DNA of 64,000 nucleotides from Bemisia tabaci (GCF_918797505.1 NC_092797.1:3506288-3570287); one strand, 5' to 3'; shown: positions 44,099 to 54,341, counted from the first letter of the stretch. Program-made: numbers and translations. Notes: generated by a model from the sequence alone, not told the origin.

Positions 44099-44356
44099 AC
44101 ATAGAGTCGTAATGTAAATGGGAAGCTGGCGCCATGTTCTGCTCGACGAGTTCCGAGCCCGGAGTGCGGGTCATTTTTTCGATACATATTCGATCCAAAA
44201 TGGCGGTGTGGAATACGGCCGGGCCCCCGTGTATCGCAAACAATCGATTATGTATCGAAAAAGTGACCCGGCGCCGCACAGGAGTCTCGAAGTTCCGGAC
44301 CTGGAAATTGCCTAAAAGTGGCGCCAGCTCTCCCTCCTACATTACGACTCTATGTG
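44099..44356. mobile_element. family P TIR element, 258 bp
   Basis: Ends ACATAGAGTCGTAATGTA, then 'gaagctggcgcca', and the mirror 'tggcgccagctctccc', 'tacattacgactctatgt'. The interior has further mirrored blocks ('gagcccggagtgcgggtca', 'tgacccggcgccgcac'; 'cgatacatattcgat', 'atcgattatgtatcg'). All frames in it, on both strands, are artefacts. Confidence 0.88.
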
Positions 44357-44999
44357 CGCAACTGACCCGTTCTCGCTCATCTTTCCCCCATTGGTATCCA
44401 TTGTAAATTATCGATTCTGCGTAAGGTAGTCTGCCTCGATATATTTCGATTGTTCACACGCATTTAAATAGGAGTAACCCGACTCATGAGCTTGACAGGA
44501 TGAGTCGAAGTTCGGCAGCAGCGCTTGGGCGAGGACACAGCCACGCAGCGTGGGACTCGAAGACATCTGGTGGCAGTTTTGCACTCGACTGGCTTCCCGC
44601 TCAAAACAAATTCGAAGTCTTTTGAGGTGTAAAGCTTCACTGATTTCATATAACTTTAAGGTCTCTCCCGCCTTAAGCCTCCCTCGACCCCCCTCCCCCC
44701 CCGCCCTGCCGGCGTCCCTTAAGCCGGCCGGCGCCCCACACCCCGAAAGCGCGGGCACTTGTTCATTTGGAGCGCCCAAGTCACTCAGGGCCGCGATGGT
44801 TCGAGGGTCTTGATTTATGGCAGACGGACGCAGATCTAGAGCCACCTTTTTCAATTAGAGCTGAGCATGGAAAGTAAGAGACTGTTGGAATCGTAAGTAT
44901 GGCTGAGGTGGGGTTAAGACTCAAGGTGAGACCTTGTTGTCAAGTTTCAGTTTTCGGAACAAGAAAGCGGTCGCAGAGTATATGAGCTGTGCCCTTCTA
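44357..44999. other. non-coding; C-rich tract
   Basis: C-rich around 44680-44710. The reverse frame 44408-44854 (148 codons) overlaps a forward frame, and neither has a motif I know. Confidence 0.4.
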
Positions 45000-45249
45000 T
45001 GCTAAAGAAAAATGCCGCACGAACATTCAAACGTATCCAGATTCCTCGTGATAAAATATTTATTTTTGAAGGAAATTCATGAGTATCCTTTCGTAAAATT
45101 TTTTAGATACTTCATATCAAATTGCTGATAAAATCCTCCGAAAAATTGGGAGAAATACATTCAAAAATTTCCCCTGAAAATTCATATTTTATCAAGGGAA
45201 ACATGGCAACGATTGAAGGCTCTTACGGCGTTCTTCCTTATCACGGCAG
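45000..45249. mobile_element. family D element, copy 3
   Basis: Left 'tgctaaagaaaaatgccgc'; right 'acgattgaaggctcttacgg', 'cgttcttccttatcacggcag'. The AT-rich middle has 'gataaaatatttatttttg' and its mirror-like 'catattttatcaaggg'. About 250 bp. The frame 45122-45370 is incidental. Confidence 0.8.
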
Positions 45250-45399
45250 TATCGATTCATGCTTCATGCGGCCTTGGAAAATACTGGAATACTTACTGTG
45301 GAGATACACTGTAAGAAGAAGTAACCGAAATTTTGTGTTAATGTGGAAAGTAGAACGCAAAGTAACCTGAACGTGCGGTTTCTATTTTTTGTTTTCCGT

Positions 45400-45560
45400 C
45401 ATTCTCCGGGTTACGTTGACCACATAATATTTGTGTCACATTGATCTCACATTTGAGTTGCAACCTCCTTAAACATCAGACGGGAATTAGGATCGAACCT
45501 GGATTATATTGGTGATAGTCCGATGCCCTAGTAACTCAGAAGTCGCAACCTCTGCGTGAC
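45400..45560 (-). repeat. family Q SINE-like copy (reverse)
   Basis: Read on the reverse strand: A-box-like GTTACTAGGGCATCGGACTA (about 45520-45539), B-box-like GGTTCGATCCTAATTCCC (about 45485-45502), then the tail with 'gaggttgcaactc' and 'gatcaatgtgacac', matching the + copy at 4868. The box sequences are close to the tRNA consensus. Confidence 0.72.
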
Positions 45561-45582
45561 TGTCCAAACTAAATAAATTACC

Positions 45583-45617
45583 TTTTTTTTTCAAAAAAAA
45601 AAAAAAAAAAAAAAAAA
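45583..45617. repeat. poly-T/poly-A tract
   Basis: A run of T followed by an A run of about 27 bases. It separates two parts of the Q-type repeat and may mark the A-tail of an inserted retroposon. Confidence 0.8.
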
Positions 45618-45639
45618 CCCTCTGTGTGACATCGAGAGA

Positions 45640-46085
45640 AACAAGAGTGCATTTAGGGATTGCGTGTGACATAGTTCTTTTTAGCACAAATACGTACAAT
45701 TGTCCAGCGGGACACTTCCGCTCCATCCTCAGATATCTCAGAGTAACCAACTTTTTGATTTATTTGACCAGAAAGGTCGATCGACCAAGTTCTCTCGGTT
45801 GATCTGAACAAAACAGAGGTAACCCAAAGTTACTACGAACACTAAAATTTTGAACTATGTGCACTCGACGATACAACATATTTTAATCAGCAGCAACACT
45901 CATCGTATGCTTCTGCTGGTTTTGAACGTAGTGAGAGAGTCGCGTGAATATTATTCACTGTTTATCACTCACGTTTATCGCGCCTTCAACACTGCGTGAT
46001 ACCCAACGCCTCGTCGCAAGGTTAGTTTAGTTGCTTAACCCAACGAGACCTATCTTAGCTTACCTCTCTGCTGTACTTCGTTGAA
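45640..46085. repeat. family Q-associated repeat segment
   Basis: Blocks 'agtgcattta', 'ccagcgggacacttcc', 'agatatctcagagtaacc', 'gatctgaacaaaacag' and 'tcagcagcaacactcatcgt', then the 'atcgcgccttcaac' unit at 45978. The same order is seen at 34310-34793. The two loci are diverged copies of one long composite repeat. Confidence 0.7.
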
Positions 46086-46330
46086 AATCAAGCGTGACTC
46101 GCCAGGATCGAACCTGCGACTCGATTGTTGAATCGATATCGATCGACCATGATCGATGAAATGCATTGCTAAGATAAGGAATTATCGATTAGGATCGTTC
46201 GATATCGATTCAACAATCGACCCGCTGGACGGCATTGGTGATACTTCAATGCGCTAGCTATCGAGAGGAACAAGTGCACATTAGTTCAGCAGGACACTTC
46301 CCTCATCTCCAGATGTCTCAGAGTAACCCA
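46086..46330 (-). repeat. family Q SINE-like copy with small insertion
   Basis: The reverse-strand B-box GGTTCGATCCTGGC is at 46098-46111. The A-box-like TAGCTAGCGCATTG is at about 46250-46263. About 100 bp of unrelated palindromic sequence (46121-46221) lies between them, so the tRNA-like head is split by an insertion. The 5' part ('gtgcacttgttcctctcgat') matches the segment at 53700. Confidence 0.7.
46121..46221. mobile_element. ATCGAT-rich MITE inserted in a SINE
   Basis: Perfect 22-bp inverted ends: TCGATTGTTGAATCGATATC plus GA, and the mirror. The centre has 'cattgctaagataagg', also found at 24030-24050 in a similar ATCGA-rich setting. The insertion divides the A and B boxes of the SINE head. 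Confidence 0.75.
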
Positions 46331-47083
46331 ATTTTAAAAGCATCTTGAATCGAGGATCGAGACTGTACTTTTTCAAGACACGGAGGGGAAAACCGAAGGA
46401 ACCGGTCTTTTGCTGTCGTTTTCAAGCTCGTAGTTAAATTTACCAATAATGAGGTCATGGCGGTGCACATCATTTCCTCGCCGAAAAATTTATGACCAGA
46501 CGAGCTGCCAAGGTTTCTTAACACTGAACAGCGCTGCACTTGTCTTATTGGAGCTTCCCACCGCACACCGAAGTTCGATCTATCGAATCGATCGATAGCA
46601 CATCGCCAAAAGCCTGAAATATATCGAGGTCAATCGATCATTTGCAGTTATCGACGCTCCTATATCGAGACCACCGACGCAACCTGATTCTTTAACGAGT
46701 TGCAACAAGGAGAATCGATCATTTTTCTCCGGTAAATTCAAACGAAGTACCCCCTCGTACGACCGCCATTTTTTATCGCCGTCCTTATCACGAGTCCTCT
46801 CCCCGGCTCTTTTTTTAACGCACCCCCCCCCCCTCCCGGGGTACATTATTTCCCCTATTCAGCTCGTATTTCTCAATTAATCTTTCCGCGGTCCAATTTG
46901 GCTTATTATCCGAGCTATTTGGATTCTTTTGTCGTTCCGACGTCGGAGATAACTGCCAATTCCGGGTAATTTTTCCCCGCTCCGAGTACTTATTTCCTCC
47001 CCTCTCTCGGACTTTCGCGGTTCGTTTGCCTAATCAAATACGACGAGACGGACAGCATTATTGGTCCAAATATGTTGAATTTT
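46331..47083. other. non-coding, no recognised feature
   Basis: ATCGAT-rich around 46565-46680, a C run at 46825-46837, and CpG-rich 46900-47050. No gene recognised. Confidence 0.45.
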
Positions 47084-47381
47084 CCAGCAGCCTGATTATT
47101 GACATTTTTTGTTTGTCGGATCGACATAGATGACATAGGTTAAAAGGCGGAGCGTGATTGGTCGGCTATGTCTTATCGCTGCCTTATCGTGCCTTTGTCA
47201 GGTGGAATGATTGACATACTGTCGGAAACTTAAGAGGTGCCGTTAGCTTGTCGATCATTCCACCTGACAAAGGCACGATAAAGCAGCGATAAGACATAGT
47301 CGACCAATCACGCTCCGCCTTTTAACCTATGTCATCTATGTCGATCCGACAAACAAAAAATTTCAATAATCGCCCCGCTGG
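47084..47381. mobile_element. family A-related long hairpin, 112-bp arms
   Basis: Termini CCAGCAGCCTGATTATTGAC and 'caataatcgccccgctgg' belong with the A family, but the interior is different. The arms ('tttgtttgtcggatcgac', 'atagatgacataggtt', 'aaaaggcggagcgtgattgg', 'cttatcgctgc', 'cgtgcctttgtcaggtgg') match at about 109 of 112 positions by eye, with a 42-nt loop. By far the cleanest long palindrome in the window. No coding capacity. Confidence 0.95.
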
Positions 47382-48794
47382 AAGGAAATACGTTATTTCC
47401 TCAGAAATTAATGAGAGGTTGCCTCTTTGTGGAGCAAACCCTAATGGGATTCAGCATAAAAAAGAAAAATTCTCTAGGGAAATGGGGATTCTGAAACGGG
47501 GTTTTTGAGTTGTATGATTTTTGAAAATCAAGTACATTCTAAAGGTTTTTGCTGGCATCAATGAAACAATCAAAACTTTCATATCTCGTAGAACTCAGCA
47601 TGCGATGAATTAAATGCTGTAAAAAAAGATGTACCTGAATTTCTAACGATATAAATCGGTATTTTCCGTGAATTCCTAATCTTTAGATATTCTAGTGCTC
47701 TATGTTTAAAAATTAATCAAATTGGTGTAAAAATTTAAAGTATATTCAAGTAAAATAAGATTATTTTAACGATAATTCCGTAATTAGTCCTCAATCAGAA
47801 TCACGCCTTTAGTTTTTGGTTGAATTTTGTATTCAATGATGAAAATACACGATACAATTGTTTTAGAGTCAAAGTAGCGTAGCCTCTCAATCGTAGGAAA
47901 ACTTGGTTTCTCGGTCGTTACAGCTTGTAGTATGACTCTAAGCAATTTGAAATGATCATAACGCAACGGAAAGTCATCGTATAAGAGCGTAATAACACTT
48001 TTTTTAAAGTACGAAACCATATTGCTCAACGAATATCTTGCGTCAATCAAGTTAGGTTTTAGTTCCTGGTTCCCCGAAACGCGGGTCACTGGGGCAAAAA
48101 AAAAGGAAGAAAAAATGGCCGATTGAAGACTAGATTTATGATTTAGATCAGATTATCACCCTGAAAGTAAAAAAGTAGGAAAATAAACTTTAGACTCCTT
48201 GGAAGTTAGAGAAGCGAGAGGTTTGTTTTATCGACGATGCCGCTTCCCCGCGAGACAAAAAGCGCATCTGGAAAACTATCGGGTCCCGATTCCCGCTAAT
48301 GATAGCGATTTCCGTCGCTCAATCATTGTCCGGAGTTTTCGACTGCCCATAGCATCTCGGCTGCCTTTTAAACGGCCGGAAAAAAGGGGGAAAACTTTCG
48401 ATGATTAATATCCCGTTTTCGGCGACTCCTTTGAAGTAGCTCCCGGAAAAAGTTCACTAAATTGGATCACAACGGATTCAACCTAAATTATCCCCATCAA
48501 AAAGTAAGAGGCTTCAAACTTTCCTAGTGACTCGTAGGAGCGGTTGCCAAATGGTTGATTCAACACCGATATCAGCGACAGAGCACAGGGGAGAATTTCA
48601 TGAGCCGCCCTGCGCCGTCCGCAGCGCGCATCTAGCGTTGAGAGCTCACTAATTACTTCACACGACCAGTGTGTAATTTTAAAAGTCGAAAATTTAAAAA
48701 AAAAAAATTAAACGCTGTACGAGTTTCTCTCTCCCCGCAAGAAATCGTTCACCTCCCGCCCGTCAGGAGCGCCGGCGTGCTGTTAGCGCGGAAA
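47382..48794. other. non-coding; diverged repeat shared with 54655-54785
   Basis: The segment 47840-47920 ('cgatacaattg', 'gtagcgtagcctctcaat', 'ggaaaacttggttt') is similar to 54685-54770 ('tgatacaattat', 'tgcatagcctcaaaattg', 'ggaaaactaggtt'), so an old repeat probably exists there. The remaining sequence, including the CpG-rich frame at 48199-48408, shows nothing recognisable. Confidence 0.45.
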
Positions 48795-48882
48795 GCGCAC
48801 TGACGCCTACAAACCTAAATGACTACTTCACGCATTGCGCAATGCTTGAAGTATCCACTTAGGTTTGTAGGCGTCTGTGCGC
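48795..48882. mobile_element. family L hairpin, copy 2
   Basis: Left GCGCACTGACGCCTACAAAC, right mirror ending 'gtaggcgtctgtgcgc'. Centre CGCATTGCGCAATGC. 88 bp. The same design as the copy at 4559, with a few more mismatches. Confidence 0.85.
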
Positions 48883-49040
48883 GTTTACGAGCTGACCGCG
48901 CCGCAGCGTGCCATAAACTTGCCCACAATTAATAGGTCAGGGTGTTAAAATGTAGGCAATTTTACATCAAATTCGAAATTCGAAATCTTTCAATCATTAT
49001 ACAACTTATTTCTTCCTATTCTTGAGTTTTGGACCATAGT

Positions 49041-49119
49041 GGGTCCACACCATTTCGAAAGGAAATCAAATTTTTGGAACTTCTTGCCTTTGATTTCCCC
49101 GTGAAATGGTGTGGTACCA
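49041..49119. repeat. family V inverted repeat, 79 bp
   Basis: The left arm 'ggtccacaccatttcg', 'aaaggaaatcaaa' mirrors the right arm 'tttgatttccccgtg', 'aaatggtgtggtacc'. A similar half ('gtccacaccattttgagggg') is at 27046-27066. Confidence 0.6.
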
Positions 49120-49895
49120 GCACCATTTCACCACCTTCTTACATACAGTATTCGGGCCACTTTTAAGTGTTTTTTCCTCATTTTTATTTTCACCAAACCG
49201 TATTGCGTATAACAACTGCGTACTGAAAAGATCAGTAATGACCAAATTTCAAGAATTGAGTTTTCATTCTCTCAATTTTTATTTTTTCGATTTTCTCGTG
49301 TTTCTTTCTCAGCAATACAGATGGATGCGAATTAGGTGCTTATTGCTTAAACCGAGACTGGATAATACACGCCATCAGGCTATCGCTCATCACCAACCAG
49401 GAGGGAAAAGGCCGCGAAATCGGGGTAGGTTACATTAACGACTTTCACGGTACGTAAGCATTCGTGCCGATGGGCTCGACCCCACTCACCCACCACTATC
49501 ATCAACGCGTCAGCTGAGACCCCCCTCCCCCACCCCCGCGACCCCCACCGCCCTCCCTCCGCCGAGTTTAGCGGAGGTAGTTCTTGAGAAGATTTGCGGA
49601 GTAGACGTATTATTCGGAGCAAACTTGTGATTCCATTGTGTATCTTGATTAAGTTGGGCATGCCTCCCCCGCTGCACCCTCACCTCCCCCCCCCCCCTCG
49701 TTACGCTCAGATATACGGCCGGTCGTGGATGCGCGGATTTGTTGTTTAAATTAGAATTAAGTTATTGTGTTTGCTACAATTTGTTAGTTGCAATTAATTG
49801 CGCTCATTCAAGTCTCCGCTAGGCGGATTTTCCGAGCGCCCCCCCCCCTCCCCCAGCCCTTAGCGCGCGCTCCCTCATTATCCGCCGCCACGTAT
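49120..49895. other. non-coding; C-rich tracts
   Basis: C runs at 49520-49535, 49688-49698 and 49840-49850. The frame at 49106-49438 has no recognised motif. Confidence 0.45.
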
Positions 49896-50145
49896 CGTGC
49901 TAAGGAAGAACGCTGTATGAATATTCGAACGTTGCCAAATTGCCCTCGGTAAAATGATCAATTTTGAGGAAAGTTACGATTATTTTCCCGCGAAATTTCC
50001 GGATATCATAGATTAATTTGCGATCGAAATTTCCCCAAAAAATTGATTGAGAATAATCGCAATTTTATTTGAAATTTCGTGGCTTGTCGAAGGAGATCTG
50101 GCAACGTCTGAAGGTTCTTACGACTTTTCGTCCTTAGCATGGCAG
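49896..50145. mobile_element. family D element, copy 4
   Basis: Left CGTGCTAAGGAAGAACGC, 'tgtatgaatattcgaac', 'gttgccaaattgcc'; right 'ggcaacgtctgaaggttc', 'ttacgacttttcgtccttag', 'catggcag'. About 250 bp. Confidence 0.88.
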
Positions 50146-50910
50146 CGTTCACGAATTTTAAACTTTCTCCTGGCGGGAAAAAGTTGGGCCGCGCGCGCGC
50201 TTTCAAAGGCGCCTTCCGTTTTTCCGGGGGGTTCCGGGGCCGTCTTTGTCTCCCCCGGCGAGGCGCGACAAAAGGCCGCCCCCCCCGCGGCCCCCCTCGA
50301 ATAAATTAGCCGGTCAGGATCCCCCGGAATAATGGCCGACTCGTCACATTCATTATCGCTGCCCTTTGCTGCGACGCGGCGTTCGAGAAACTCGAATTTC
50401 GGCGGGTTTTCGGGGGAAGTCTGTTCCGCCGCGGTGGCAGCGCATCGATGCCAAGTAGTGCTGAAAATTCACCAATTTTTCTCTATTTAACCCCGTATCA
50501 AATTTCCACATTTTATAGTAATATCTGGCAACGATGGGCGGCGCTGACACGCAAAATCCTTGTCCGCATTTCTTAGCGCCTCAGCTTCGAACTTCGTCTT
50601 CTATCCTTCCTCTCCCCCTCCACTCCTTTCCCTGAGATAGCATCTACTAATTTCAATGGCGAACAAACATAACTGACTGCCAACAAAAGGGAATGAGACT
50701 CGCGATGACGTTAGAGGATTACAGCTATTAATTGACCGCCCGGGCTTGCTTGATAATATTTGAACGGATTAAACTTGAATCAGCCTAACTATTTCCAATG
50801 TTGCCTAGTTTCCCTCGATTTCTTATTTATTCTTCAAACATAAAACTAAGCAACACAAGAACTTGAGCAGCGTGAAAGTTCTAAATGTTTCTTCTCTTGA
50901 AAGTGTCAAA
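50146..50910. other. CpG-rich block then non-coding
   Basis: 50160-50440 is strongly CpG-rich (GCGCGCGCGC at about 50192-50201, several C runs). The frames 50047-50304 and 50353-50550 are on opposite strands, without motifs. No gene recognised. Confidence 0.4.
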
Positions 50911-51065
50911 CAGTGGCGAGGCGTACACGATCGATTATTATCGATACTTTCCCCTGTTTTGAAGCTATGGTAAAGAATCGATTATCAATCCTTCGTTTAT
51001 CGATTTTATTCCATGGATTTAAATGGCAGATCAATCGATATGTCGCAAAGCACGCCACGCCACTG
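50911..51065. mobile_element. family B hAT-type MITE, copy 4
   Basis: Ends CAGTGGCGAGGCGTACAC and 'cacgccacgccactg'. 155 bp, shorter than other copies because the central palindrome is reduced. Flanks GTGTCAAA and CCGCCAAA match at 5 of 8, so the target duplication is decayed. Confidence 0.88.
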
Positions 51066-51422
51066 CCGCCAAATTCAAAGCGTCCTGCGTGTCTTGTAAA
51101 TCCGTACCAACAACCTCAAACGTAAGTGGCTTTGTTCTTTGCGCTGCAAGTACTCCAACTTTTTACTTTTCTTTAAAAAGAAAGAAAAAGAAGGAAAAAA
51201 CTTTCCGAACTGTTTGTTTTACGGCGCACCTTAATAAGGTTCTCGGCTCCCTTGCGGAGTGCCGCTAGCCTTTTCTGAAAACTTTCGAAAGAAAATCTGT
51301 CACCGAGGAGAGTTCGTTAATTAACACCCTTCGAATCAATCCGAGTGTTGCTTCGAATTCTGAGTGGTGAAGACGGATTTTTTTGTTTCCGCAATAATTT
51401 TAGAAGCGATTAAGCGTACTTT
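51066..51422. other. non-coding, no recognised feature
   Basis: Includes an A-rich tract at 51175-51200 ('aaaaagaaagaaaaagaagg'). No gene. Confidence 0.5.
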
Positions 51423-51671
51423 CGTGCTTAGGAAGAACGCCGTATTAGCCTTCAAACGTTGCCAAATTCCCTTTGATAAAGTCATGAATTTTCAGGAAAA
51501 TTGTTGAATATTTTTCTGCTGATTCCTTAAAGAATTTTGTTCGTAATTTGATGTCAAGTATACGAAAATGTCGTCGAAAATATTCATAACTTTCTTTAAA
51601 AATAGATATTTTCTGAGAGAAAATTTGGCAACATCCGAATGCTCATACGGTGTTTTTGCTTAGCACAGCAG
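51423..51671. mobile_element. family D element, copy 5
   Basis: Left CGTGCTTAGGAAGAACGCCG, 'cttcaaacgttgccaaatt'; right 'atttggcaacatccgaatg', 'ctcatacggtgtttttgctt', 'agcacagcag'. About 249 bp. Confidence 0.85.
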
Positions 51672-52070
51672 CTTAGGCTGGAAACAGGCATCGCGAGAGC
51701 GGCAAGCGGCGAGGGGCGGGAATTCACGAAAGAAACTTTTAAGTCGCGACGCGCCACGCGAGGCTTTGGAAAGTATTTAAATTTAATTTTTTTGCTTTTT
51801 GCTCTCTAATGTTTTTAGAAAGCGACACAGAGCAGCACTGAGTCGAAAAAACACTTTCGGAAGTGAAAAAAAAGCAATTTTCATACTTTTGCTCGGATCC
51901 CGGTCCGCATTCCCTCAATTCATCCGTGCTCTCTGCATCTACGTTTTGGCGGTGTAATTCTCGGTAATGGCATCGCGCAGCTTCCTTACCTGGACGTTGC
52001 CGCTACGTCGAGAAAAGTGACGGATTCTCTATGACGTCATCGCGCAATCTTTGCCCTGATTCGACGTTTT
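51672..52070. other. non-coding; CpG-rich part with TGACGTCA
   Basis: Contains a consensus CRE/bZIP palindrome TGACGTCA at 52032-52039. A single 8-mer is weak evidence. No gene. Confidence 0.35.
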
Positions 52071-52546
52071 CCTCACAAGAGACCGTAACTACATTTCAAT
52101 GTTGCCAAATTTTTCCTCACAAATTGCATTTTTGTACGAGAGGAATTATGAGCAATCCGAAATGAAAATTTCAGGAACTTCTCGTTTGATCTCATCAATC
52201 AAACAAATTTTGGACAAAAATTGAGGCGTTGGGTGCATAAATGGCATTTCTTGGTTGCGTGTCAGAATCATTGCTAATTTATATTATCGAGAGGAAACTA
52301 TCCAGTCATCAGCGTATCATTCATATTAGCATTGTGAAATTATAAAAAAATTCAGTTAAAATTTTCAACTAATTCCATAAATTTACTCCCGTCATAATGG
52401 ATGAAACGTTAGAGGAGGTTCTGAGACTTCGCAACCGAAAAATGCCCCTTCTGCACCCAGCGCCTCAATTGCACAGGGACATTCCATTAAAATAGCGAAT
52501 TGTTTACGTCAGTTTTGCAACCTTGGAATGGAGTTACGTTTCTTCG
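52071..52546 (-). mobile_element. family K element, copy 2 (longer, reversed)
   Basis: Left 'cctcacaagagaccgtaac', 'tacatttcaatgttgcc'; right 'ttttgcaaccttggaatgg', 'agttacgtttcttcg'. These are the reverse complements of the ends at 33782-34008. It is 476 bp against 227, so it holds about 250 bp more interior, or the other copy is a deletion derivative. Confidence 0.75.
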
Positions 52547-52590
52547 TCCAAGAAACGACGAATTTTTTTATAAGATATCTACTTTCGATT

Positions 52591-52754
52591 CAGTGGCGAG
52601 GCGTGAATGATCGATTCTCGATATTTCCCCATTTGTAGGTATGGTAAAGAATCGATTATTAAGGTGATTGTTGCGACCACCCTGTTTATCGATCCTTTTC
52701 AATAGATTTAAACGGAAGCTCAATCGATATATCGCAAAGCACGCCACGCCTCTG
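52591..52754. mobile_element. family B hAT-type MITE, copy 5
   Basis: Ends CAGTGGCGAGGCGTGAATGA and 'cacgccacgcctctg'. 164 bp. Flanks TTTCGATT and TTCCGATT match at 7 of 8. The interior GAATCGATTATTAAGG with 'gattgttgcgaccaccc' and 'tttatcgatcc' is clear. Confidence 0.92.
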
Positions 52755-53143
52755 TTCCGATTTTCTGTGCATTCACCTCTAGGTTAATCAATTGTTGAAG
52801 GGAGTGAACTTTTTTTACTCGTGACGTAAAGTGAATTTGCTTCCCGCTGATCCAAAAAACAAATGTAATTATTTAGTACACAAAGAAGACTGAAAGCATT
52901 GTCCCCTCAAAAGTTTAAACCTGTCAAAAATATTCCGAGTTTCCATTCTCCTAACCTACATTTTCTTTGAATGTTTCACCCGCAACACACAGTCAGGTCA
53001 AAATGTCTGGCAACTGTTCTGAATACTCATTTATGCGTAGTTAACTTGTGACAAGGAACTTAGCGAAAATTCTTCACAACATTTGCAGCGTTGCCGGTTG
53101 CCGCAATTGAATGAAAACTTTCTTAATTTAACGATTCAAATAT

Positions 53144-53265
53144 CGTCGCTCCTCTGACGGAAGGGCGTATTTCCATTTCCACATAAGCCACGGAAAGCAT
53201 GGAGTTGAATGGACGACAGAGTTCACGAGGAATTGCAGATACGCCCTTCGGTTAAAGGAACGACG
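53144..53265. mobile_element. family J inverted-repeat element, copy 2
   Basis: Left CGTCGCTCCTCTGACGGAAG, 'ggcgtatttcc'; right 'gcagatacgcccttcggtt', 'aaaggaacgacg', mirrored. About 122 bp. The best defined copy of this family. Confidence 0.75.
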
Positions 53266-54279
53266 GTTTTAGATGATGTTAGAGTACCTTTATAGGGAGG
53301 GTATGGACAACTCGAAAATTTGGAGGTTAGGTTTGATCAGGTCATGTAGCCCTTGGGACCCTAAAAGGCAGCCAACCTATGAACTCGAATTATCCAGTGG
53401 TACTAATTCAAACTCCGAGAGTAGGTACACTGATCAAAAATTTTAAAAGCACGTAAAAACTTTTATTTCGTATACATTTTTTTAGCTTTGCTAGTTATTT
53501 GTGGGGTTTTTTTAGGGGGAATGGGGAGGGGGTCATATTTCAAACATTCGGGTTACTCTAATCCAATTTTCAGATTGAAAAATTGCAACCTTATTGAAAA
53601 CGAAGCACGAAACATCAGGATTCAACCTGGATCGCAATAATGATAGTATACTGCGCTAATTACTAGCAAATCGCAATCTCTGATTGCGAGTGACGTCAAC
53701 AGAGACAAGAGTCCATTTGTTCAGCGGGGCATTCTCTTCATCCCCAGTTGTTGATCAAAAGATCGATTTAGCCAAAAATTTGGTGGAGAAACCAAGTCCC
53801 CTCGGTTGATCAGATCGAAAAAAAAGTAGCTCAAAGTAACCTAACGTAACCATAAATGCCAACAATTTTAATCGCACAAGACGGTCACACATGCTTTTCT
53901 CACCGATTCCGATATATCTAAGCAAGTTTCGGCAACACCGTAGCTGAAAATCGAGATAATAAGAGTGCGGCGCGCAGTGCACGATTCTCTCACCCGTTTA
54001 ATCGTGTCATTCATCATTTCGCTTTTCTTCTCGCCGCTTCTCCCCCCCCCCCCCACCGTGCCCCGCTCGCGAAGTCTCGGAGCGAAAAAAAGGGAAAACT
54101 CATTATTTTTACATTATTATTAAATTTATGTGAAATTCGTGTTTTATCGCAATATGTCGAGAGGCCTTTGATTTTGCCCCGCTCCCAATTCGGCGGCCCT
54201 CATCCCTGTCATCCGATTTCCCGCCCCGGCTGGATTTGACAGCTAAATTCAAATTGTTCTGTTTTTCCTTCTGTTACAG
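53266..54279. other. non-coding with reverse Q-type SINE fragment; contains acceptor tract at right end
   Basis: Contains the Q copy listed separately, a C run at 54041-54053, and from 54257 the pyrimidine tract of the candidate exon. Nothing else recognised. Confidence 0.45.
53560..53760 (-). repeat. family Q SINE-like copy (reverse)
   Basis: Read on the reverse strand: 'tagtaattagcgcagtat' (A-box region), 'ccaggttgaatcctgatg' (B-box region), then 'ataaggttgcaat' and 'gattagagtaaccc'. The flank at 53700-53760 has 'agagacaagagtccattt', 'gttcagcggggcattc', as at 46265-46300. More diverged than the copies at 45400 and 46086. Confidence 0.65.
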
Positions 54280-54341
54280 GTGAGATCCCGACCGAAATTC
54301 CAATTTTTGCTCCGTGGAATGAGCTCTTGTTTTCAGGCATT
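54280..54341 (+). CDS. candidate 62-nt exon (unrecognised gene) or recursive-splicing exon
   Basis: It is preceded by GTTCTGTTTTTCCTTCTGTT and ACAG, a textbook polypyrimidine tract and acceptor, and followed by GTGAGTCC, a consensus donor. The frame entering after two bases is fully open and reads EIPTEIPIFAPWNELLFSGI. It ends in phase 0, which matches the phase-0 start of the terminal-exon candidate at 59065. The exon itself begins GTGAGA, so the acceptor is fused to a second donor, as in recursive splice sites. No family recognised. Confidence 0.35.

Noticed and set aside
46098..46115. Possible tRNA gene (B-box GGTTCGATCC)
   Set aside because: No complete cloverleaf; the head is interrupted and repeated elsewhere, so it is a SINE.
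52032..52039. TGACGTCA as a CRE promoter element
   Set aside because: A single 8-bp palindrome without other promoter evidence.
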